Assembly: GCA_002437815.1 (NCBI GenBank)
Contig: DJRP01000022.1
Coordinates: 1 to 26,718, forward strand
Reading direction: 5' to 3'
Source: Collinsella sp. UBA6357
GTDB lineage: Bacteria > Actinomycetota > Coriobacteriia > Coriobacteriales > Coriobacteriaceae
Length of the DNA stretch: 26,718 bases
This document shows positions 1-9,200 of this stretch, piece after piece. Position numbers and translations under genes: made by a program. Below the pieces are notes generated by a model. The model was given only the letters and a program-made list of their open reading frames with translations. It made no database searches and was not told where the DNA came from. Numbering within the stretch: the stretch's first letter is position 1; the number at the start of each line of letters is the position of its first letter.

Positions 1-85
1 AACTTTCTCGACACTACCGAAAGGGTTTCGACCATGCTCTTTGGGAGCGACGACTTGGCCTCTTTTCTCGCTCACTTCCCAACTT

Positions 86-143
86 TCCACCTAACTTTCC
101 ATCTTTCTCTCTTGCGAGATGGAAAGATGGAAAGTTAGGTGGA
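86..143. repeat. 58-bp palindrome with perfect 22-bp arms
   Basis: The arms 86-107 and 122-143 are exact reverse complements (outer sequence TCCACCTAACTTTCC on the left). The 14-nt middle contains a further TCTC/GAGA pairing around TTGC, so the whole element can fold into a nearly continuous hairpin. The left arm also carries a direct repeat of AACTTTCC (81-88 and 93-100). It lies about 100 bp past the stop of the giant surface gene on the minus strand. There is no T-run on either side, so it is not a classical intrinsic terminator. It could be a transcription end or RNA-stabilising hairpin, or a copy of a dispersed palindromic repeat. Seen directly; function not known. Confidence 0.9.
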
Positions 144-244
144 ATACATGGCCGAGATCGTGAATGGCGAGTTGAAACGCCAGACGGCCCCGGAGGTTGG
201 TCCGAGGCCGTTCGGTTGGGCGGTTCGCCGCTTCTTTTGGCGCT

Positions 245-3200
245 CTATTTGTGATCGATGCCCGATGTCTTGATCTTCGTGATCGTGTAGGTCACGTAAT
301 CGGAATGCTTCTCGTTGTACCCCGTTAGCAGCTGCGCATTATCGGGATAGTCTTCAGCACCGTTGCCAGAAAGGCAGGTCGTGAGCACGATGCGGTAGTT
401 GGCATACGTCAATCCTCGTTCCTCGATATCATTGTTCACCTTTACCGTAAATTGATCGGTCAGCAGCTCAGGCTCAAATTTCGACTGGGTCTTAAATTTG
501 TCCGTACTGCTCTGCTTGGCATCGGTGAATACAACGGCGTTGCCGCTGGGGATTATGGTGCCAAGTTTGTCCGAGCTGATCGAGCTGATGTACTTGGACA
601 GATCATCCGTAACAGGCGCGTAGGTTCCGTCGTCTTGGCGCTGCTCCAGGCTAAACGTATACGTCACCGTCGTACCCTTTGCAAGCTTGGCGCCGCCATC
701 GTGCAGACCCGTAAAGTCATACTTTGCCGTCAGGTTGATCGAACTCGTCTTGCTCTTTGATTCCTCCGGATCAAGGTCGTCGACATTGATGCCAAGCTGC
801 GCCTTGGAGTACGCCTCGAGGGAAATCGTCGATCTGCCATCGTTGCCTAGACGGTAATACTGCATATTGCCAGAATGTGTCGCCGTCATGTTACTCACAG
901 CAAGCGTATCCGCATTCGTGGAGAGGCAACCCCTATAGCTCGTCTGGGTCCACTTTGCCAGCTTTCCGGCCTCCGCTGAGCTCGGGTTTGCCGAGATGCC
1001 CATCTGACATGCGTTGTAGGACATCTTCATATCATCGGACTTAACTGTGATGCAAATCGTAGGCGTAGCCCCGTCTACAGCGGCGTCAGAAGCCAGCTTG
1101 CGCAGATCCTTAAGGTCGACGGGCACATATGTGCTGCCAAGCTTCGTCGCGAGCGGTATCGCTAGGTCCTTACCGTCGTCGGGAAGCGTTATGGCCGGCA
1201 CGGCAGCCTCCTTTTCGGCTGCGGGTTTCCACTCGCCCTCTTCCCACTTATAGGGCTTATCGTCCACTTTGACATAGAAGTTGACCGTACCGGTCGTGCC
1301 GCTCGGATAGCCTGTTGCGCCGGTGTTGCCCTCACCATAGTTGACCAGCGAGGATTCAAACTGGAAATACAGAGAGTCTTTGTCGTTGTACTGCTGGTTC
1401 TTATCGAACGTAATCGTATCGGTCACGTCGAGAAGCACCTCGGATGGCAAGGCATTCGCGGCCATTTGCTTCGAGCCAACAGAATTGTTGTCGCCCAGCG
1501 CTTGGGTGTAGCTCGAGTTGATGGAGTAGGTCGATGCGGTATTTGTGCCCGTGTCATAGGTGCAATCCTTATCGGGCCAAACCTTATTGATATGCGTGTT
1601 CACGCCCGCACTTACAGACGTTGTCGTCGTACCGTTCACGGCATTCGAGACACTCGGCGTGCGCACGATCAAATAGAAGCTCTCGCTCTTAGGATCCTCA
1701 TTGGGAACGGTCAGCGTGTACCTGTTCTTTTCATTCGGCTTTTTATCGGCCGTGCAATAGTATTTTGAACCGATCTTGGCGCCAGCATACGTGGCAAGGT
1801 CACCGCTTTTCCGATGCGCGTCAACCTCATCGTCTGTCATCTGTATCCACGCGCCCGTGGTATTGGAGTCGCTCGCAGCGACGCCCATAATCTCGCTCAG
1901 CCAAAGCTCCTCATAGGAATCATCTTTGCCGTGCGTGAAATCCGACAGTCTTACCGAACTGGCGGCGCCGTTCTTAACAGTATAGGTGTAGTACCGGTTA
2001 TCGTGCGCAACATCGACCAGCGTCAGCTGCGTCCCAGCGGGCATCCCGCCGGCAGTGCCCTCAAATTGAATTGTTTTATTGAGCGGGCCCATGGAGCCGC
2101 CATTCGCCAGATGCGTATTCCAGCCGTACTCTGTCTTTTTGTCGTTGGCTTTGTTATACGTCCACGTAAGGTAGCCGGTCATAGCCTCGCCCGAGCTCAC
2201 AAGCACATGGTCCTTGTATCCTGCATAGTCCTGATCGTTGAATTTTTTAGAATCGTCCTTGAACTTTGAAGCATTGAACGAGCTGCCATAGGTATAGGTA
2301 GCCGAGAAGTTGATCTCGAGCATGCGCTTGACCACGATGGGCACCTGAACCTTATAGGTATGGCCTGCACCATCATGGAACGTCACCGTGAGCAACGTGA
2401 AGCGGCCCTTGCCGTTATCCCAATCGCTCGATGTGTGGAACGACATCGAATCTGTTCCGTTGTTTACTACGGAAAATGCAGAATTTTTTGACGCCTCTTC
2501 ATCCTTAACAAATTCCCGACTGTCAATCAGCTTGAACACCTCAGCCCTAGCGGTCACAAACGACGAACCGCTCGACTTAGGGTTAAGCTTTCGAGCATCA
2601 GAGAAGCCGCCGTTTGTAACCAGGTTGAGATAGTTTGTCACCGTCTTGGTCGCCGCCGCGGTATCATTACCGGGAACAACAAGGACGTTGAAGTTCTTAT
2701 CCTTTGCTACTTTCTTCGAATTTTCGGCGTTCGAATCATTGAACGTGCTCTTCGAGCTTGAATCGTAACTGTTGGTGCTCTGGTAATTTCCGCTGCCATC
2801 GCAGCCGCCGATGTTGGTATAGGCATAGCCGCCGGTAGTCAATTCGGACTTCTTCGCCTTTTCGACATCGTCTTGAATCGTTGCGGCCGTATCGATTGCC
2901 ATGCCATCGCCAAAAAGCTTCTTAGCATCAGAGCTCGACGATGCTTTGACCTCCATTCCACTCACCGGATTGGTCGTGATGTATGGGTTAGCTGAAGCGA
3001 CGGCCACGCTCGCGTCATCATCGTTATAAAGATCCGAGCCATCGCCACTATAGTGACCGGCCTTATCGTTCTTAATGGAGACGTCGTTATAGTCCGCAAA
3101 CGCAAAGTAGCACTTCTTATTTACATCGGTCACAGAGGCCGGAATCCGATAATGCATCAACCCCGGTACATTACTGTTCGTCTTATCTTGTTCTAGTTGA

Positions 3201-6200
3201 ACATTGAGCCCCGATACATAAATGCCCTCAATATCCCCAGGCGCCACATCGCCAAATAGCTGGCCTTGATAAAAGTAGTTTGTTCCCTGATCGGTGAATT
3301 CATTTTTACTGACAAGAATATTGGACAGCTTAATGGTTCCTTTGGTGTCGCCGAGAATGCCGCCGGAATAGGTATGGCGTCCATCGGGATGATCGGCCCA
3401 ATAGCACTGCTTCGTTTTAAACGAGCTGTTGCTCACCGTAGAGTTGCTGATGGAGACAACAGTGCTGCTGTTTTCACCCGATTGGCCAAGAATGCCACCG
3501 GAATACGCGCCATCAACTTGAATTGCGCCGACCTTAACTCCATTTGCAGTAAATGTTTTGCCGCTGGCAATCATGCCCGCAATGCCACCCGAACACTCGT
3601 ATGCTGCAATCCTGACTTTTGAAACATTGCAATCATCAAACGTCAAATTCTCGGATCCATAGCCGACCATTCCGCCAACGTACCTGTATCGAGTCGCGGT
3701 CTGCCCCGCTGCCCTTATGGATCCGACATATATTGGCGACTCTGCGCTCGCATTCTTCGATGATTCAAAGGCCACGTGTTTTATTGAAGCGGAGTTCTCG
3801 GCCCTGCCAACGATGCCACCGAGACCGCGTGTATTCGCAAAGTTGCTGCCGTCAGTCAAGTCGGTCGTAACGACCACATCATGCAGAGTTACCGGGTTAT
3901 CGGTATTCGTACTTTCCCCGATTTTCACTTCTGCAGCCGTGAGGCCCAACAGACCGCCGACCGCGCAGGCTTCTTTGTTGGCCGCCCAAACCGACGTGCC
4001 TCGAACCGTGGAGTTTTCGCCCACAAGATTGACGCTCTCGCCCGACGCGCGCTGTGCGTTGCTTTGATTTTCCGTATTCACATCAACCGAAAATGTCGTC
4101 CTCTGCAGCTTGCCAACAAAACCGCCCGCATTGGCTTCGGCCGAAATAGTCGAATCCTTGTACAGACAATCGATGAGTTTGACTGGGGCTTGCGCGGCAT
4201 CGGCGTCTCCGCCCACGGCCGCAACCATGCGCGAAGATTTATCCGATGCCAAGCCCATATATCCAACGCTGCCGATTAGGCCGCCAGCGCTCGCGCCGCC
4301 CGTAACAGTGCAGTTATCGATAACGACATTCTTGTATACGCCTTGGCTTTCCTGCCTGTTGAGATTCGACGTGACCCCAGATAGGCAGCCGATGCCCACC
4401 TGTACTGTGTCGCCATCTTGCTTCGTTTGGAGTTCTCCATCCTTACCGATATAGCTGATCGATAGGCTGCAGCTCTTAAACGTCAGGTTGCGAACCTGGG
4501 CTTCGTCATTTTCCTTAATAGTGCTTCCCACATAATCTGCCGAGGTGAACGCGATGTTGTTGAACAGCGCACCAACCCCCGAGGCACGATAATCGTCGTC
4601 GGTGTATTCCTTGTAATTGTTCGCAACGGTAATCGATGCGCTGCTGCCCGATGCCGTCGTTCCATCAATGCACGCGATAGAGGGAGTAATGTATTTCCTC
4701 TCTTTGACGCCATTCGATGTAACGCATGCGTTCGAGTAGTAGCGGCCCGACAACCCCTGATAGGCTGGCCCAAAGCTCGACATGTCGTAGCTATCGCCCG
4801 TCAGCTTAAGCTGGATGCCCGTAATGCCCGTCGCGCAGATGTAACCCGTAGCCCAATCGGCGTACTTTTTCACCAGATACGGCGAGTTCACCTGTCCATC
4901 GTTGGCTTGTTCATCGGTCCCGTCGAGCGGTCCTTGATATTTCTGATTGCCAGGAGCCTTCTCGTCATCGTTCTTTGCGGTCTTCGCGTCCTCACTTCCC
5001 GTCTTTCCAACGTCCTCATAGGTCGCATTGCGCACTTTGCCGAACTGCTCGTTTCCAAACAGATACGTCTTGCTACCCAAGACGTCCGGCTTGAAGGAGC
5101 AGCCCTCATACGCCCTCGAACCGCGATACGTACCGTTGTCGTTCGCCGCATCAGTATGCGCAGCGCCTGCGGCAGCGCCGCTATTGATAATCGCGGAGAG
5201 GATGAGCAGGCCCATCGCGCTTTTGACCTCAACCGTCGCTGCGCCATCGTGCTGGTTGTCGTCAACAGGCCAGCTGTAAGCCATTTCGGTGCCACTTGTC
5301 GTTATTTGTCCACGATACGAATCGTCAAGCTTCATGATCTTGTAGTTCGCGTCGCCGTTGTCGACCTCGCAGTCCTCGCTGAAGGCATAGCCGTCAACCA
5401 CACGCCCAACGTAGGGGTTGTTATAGAGACTTCCGATATCTTTTGTGGCGCTGCGCCAATTGTTTGACCCACCAAAGTTGCGGAAAATCACGCCGCCACC
5501 ACAGATGGCACCCACATAACCGCCAATGGGCACAAGATGGGCCTTGTCGCCCGAACTACTGACCGTTCCGCCAGAAACAGGCACACCGTCGATGATGTTG
5601 TCGCCGCCCATGATGCAACCGATTACGCCGCCAAAGAACGCACCGGGTGTGCCGCTGTTGGTGTCTTTGTTCGCATAGGCAATCTGGTTTGTGCCGCCAC
5701 CGTACGTCACTTTCAGCTGGCGAACGACGCTGCCGTAGCTATAGCGAATAAGACCATACGAAGCCTTCTTGTTCTGAGAGCCGTCGTCGGCAAGCTTGAT
5801 GTTAATTGTCGACACTTTATCAGCACCCTTCTTAAGGTTGCCCACGATGACGCCCCTAAAGGGGTTCGCCAAGCTGCCAAAGCCGTTAAAGGTGTTAGCA
5901 TCAACGTCGATCTCATTGCTGTCATCTGCCGGCTCGATACTGTAGTACGCACTCTGCAGATAGCGATGCATCACCTCATTGCTCAACGTGACACTAGCGT
6001 CATCGACTTTCTTCCAAGTCTTACTTTTCAAATCGTATTGATACGTAACTTCCGTACTCTTATCGCTAGCATCCTGACGTCTTTCACATACTGAGTCTTG
6101 ATTGCTGGTAATGGTCACTTGCCATTCATCGATATCGGAAATATTCTCGTCGTTAATATAATTCGTGAGCGTGACGAGCTCGTATTCGGTTTTCACGGCA

Positions 6201-9200
6201 TACGGGTCGCTGTAGGTGCCGCAGCCCTCAAGAAGATTCGCAGGTCGCTGGTTAACTTTCATCTCGTGATAGCACGTACCGCTTTTGCCCACCTTTACAT
6301 AGGGCAGATATTTCGTTGGGTATTGGGGGTTGGTAGGATTTGCCTCAATATCTCCGTCGCTCACGAGGCCTGGACCTGTCGGCACGCCATAGCCGCCGGC
6401 ATTGTAGTACCAAAGCTGCTTGTTGTCGTACTCCCCGTTAGAGTCAATCTCCGCGCCATAAGTAACTTGCTCGCCCTCATTGAAGGTATAACTGGCCGAA
6501 CCCGATTGGTTCGTACCGTACCCAAACGATTCGAAGAACGAGGCACGGGTAAAAATCGTCGCGCCCTTCGCGCTCGGAACCGAGACGTTGTTGCTCAGCG
6601 TTGCATTCACGAGCGTATTCGTTGTCTTGCTTCCGCCCAAATTGCCAAACAGGCTGCTTGCCGCCGTAGCGGTCGAACCATCCTCCTTGATATAAGATCC
6701 CTCTTTCACAGAAAGATTCTTAACGTTCAGCGTGACGGCCAGCGATAGGTCGTTGATCAGCAGAGGAGCAACCTTGGGGTTTTTTTTGTCGTCCACCCCG
6801 TTGGCCCCATCAACCACGAGCCCTTCGAGCGTGAGCCCATCGATTGAAATCGTGGCAACGCTGGCCGTCTTATTATTCGTGCCGTATGCAGAGCGGCACA
6901 CGAGCGCGCCCGAGACGCTCGTACCCGAGCCGCTCGAGTTATCGTTGACCATGATTCCCGTCGAGCCGGCAAGCGTTACGTCCGAGACGCTGAGCGTCTT
7001 GCCGGCATCACCCGCGAAGGCGCGAATGAGCGCCGCATGCATGTTCGCGTGCTGCGTTGCTTCCGTGTTGCTTTTGTTGCTGGCCTGCTCGTCTTTAATC
7101 TTGCTGTACGCAAAGGTTACCTTCGTGTTTTGGATTGTTATCTTGCATGTATTGTTCGTGGGATAATAACTGTAGCCCGTAAGGTCGATCTCGTTCGAAG
7201 TTTTGTCAGTGCCTCCGATTACCACAGCTCGATCTCGGCTGAATTTTTGCTTTGAAGGCGCGATATAAGCCTTTATTTCGTCGGGAGCATAGCAGCACAC
7301 ATTCCAAATCATCAAAGCTTCAGGCGTGGAAAGGTTATAGGGCGAGCCCTCGAAAACAGATTTCGACGCCTCCCAGCACCTATCTAGGTTGTAGTAATAA
7401 CGCGTCATGGAGTTCGTCGGATGCCGCCCGCCGAACTCGGTGCGATTCTTGTAGCTGTTATCGGCATCCGTGTTCCCGCTCATATCGAGCGCATCTGTCT
7501 GCGTGTGAAGCGAGACGACTGTGTTCCAGTCGTTGTCGTTAGGAGTGCCGTCTTTTTCCTGGCTTGCCTTGGTTACGTTGGCAATCCATTCGTCAAAGTA
7601 TTTGACATCACTTTTCGCGGAAATTTGCAGCTTTTGGTTTTCATTTTTCTTCACCCTATAGGCTTCATCCCACGGGGTTTTGTCTTCAAGATAGAGCCCC
7701 GCATACGTCTTGGATCCCTCGCCACCAAAGGTTCCAGCCTTCTCCTCTTTCGCGCCGCGCGCGAGCAACACCCCGAAAGAAGTAGCGCTGGCAGCGCTCA
7801 AGCTGGCACCAGAAAAGTCGAGAGCGTAATTTTGAATAATAAGGTGACCGCTCATAACATAAAGCAGGCCGCCAAACTCTGTGGCGCTGTTGGCCGTGAC
7901 GGTCGCATTATCGGTCTTGATGGCGTAGTTGTTATCGCTACTGTTCGAGTCACCGCCAATGGTCACAATAGCGTTTCCCCAGCTGTAGCCCAAAAGGCCG
8001 CCGGCACCATTCCTTGGATCGCCATTCGTGCCAACCGACATGGAGAAATCTTTATAAGACAGACCCGTGATGCTCACGTTTTTCTTGGCGGAACCTTGCT
8101 GGATAAAGCCGATCAAGCCGCCCACAAGGGCCTTGGCGTTATTGGAGTTTCCTATTTCGATATCACTGTGCTGCGAGTCGGCGCCAACTTCCAAACCGGA
8201 GACATTGATGTTCGATGCCTTGTCACCAGTGACGTAACCAGCCAGCTCGCCCACGCGAATGTCGGCGGCGTTGGACGTATTCGCAATTGCAGCCTGAGCC
8301 TTGACATCGTCGCCAAGCGTAAGCGTGCAAGCATCTGCCACCGAGCCAAAGATGCCGCCCACGTTGAGGATCTTGCCGGTCGCTGCGCTATCGAAATTAA
8401 TTTTGGTGGAACACGTCACCTTGGAAACCGTCACGGCACCTGTCCCCGCAACCTGCGCAGCAAGCGGGCCGGCATCGATATCGGTGCCGTTCTCAAAGCG
8501 CATGGTGCCGCCGATTGTCACGTTGCCAGCCGTCTTCATGTCAGACGTAACGCCATTGAACAGGCCCAAACGTCCATGACGGTAGATTTTGCCATCGCCA
8601 TCGCTCGTGTCACCGTTCTCGATTGCGCTATCGCCGCGCATGCCGTACGGCTCGCCGACCGCGAGGTTAATGGCGCCGCCACCTGTTAACGTCCCAGAGA
8701 ACAGCTGCGACGACTCGATACTGCCTTCCCATAGGTTGGTTGGCGGAACGCGATCCTTCGAGATTCCCGTAAGGCCTGTACCCGAAAGATTGATCGTAGA
8801 AGTAACGCTGATCGTCGATGAGGGAAGGCTTCCAAGACCGTTTCCCGCATCGTCGGCAATATGTTCAACGCCAGTAACCATCGAGTAGAATCCATTGGTC
8901 TGCCAGGTAATAGCGAGCTTGGCGAAGTCATCCGCATTCGAAAGAGAAATCGAATTATTGGTGAACGCAAGCGAATCCGCTTTGGTCAAGACGTGCGTCG
9001 TGGAATCGAGCGTCAACAGGCCGCCCGACAAACCGTTCCCCAAGCGGACCACTTCACCATATGTTGCAATGTCATCGGTCTTAGACGCCGCGTTCGAGCG
9101 TTTGAGTGTCCAACCGGTCGCAGAGCCATCGCTGGATACAGAGCCGTTACTGCCGCTACCGCTGGCAAAGATAAGCGAGTTGTAATTCTCGTTGACAAGC

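Noticed and set aside
148..273. 41-codon plus-strand frame beginning inside the right flank of the palindrome
   Set aside because: Weak ribosome site, overlaps the 3' end of the giant gene on the other strand, no recognisable similarity.
7421..8689. Long plus-strand open frame (422 codons) and many similar ones opposite the giant gene
   Set aside because: Antisense shadows of the minus-strand surface gene. They lack ribosome sites, have Arg/His/Cys-rich improbable composition and show no domains.
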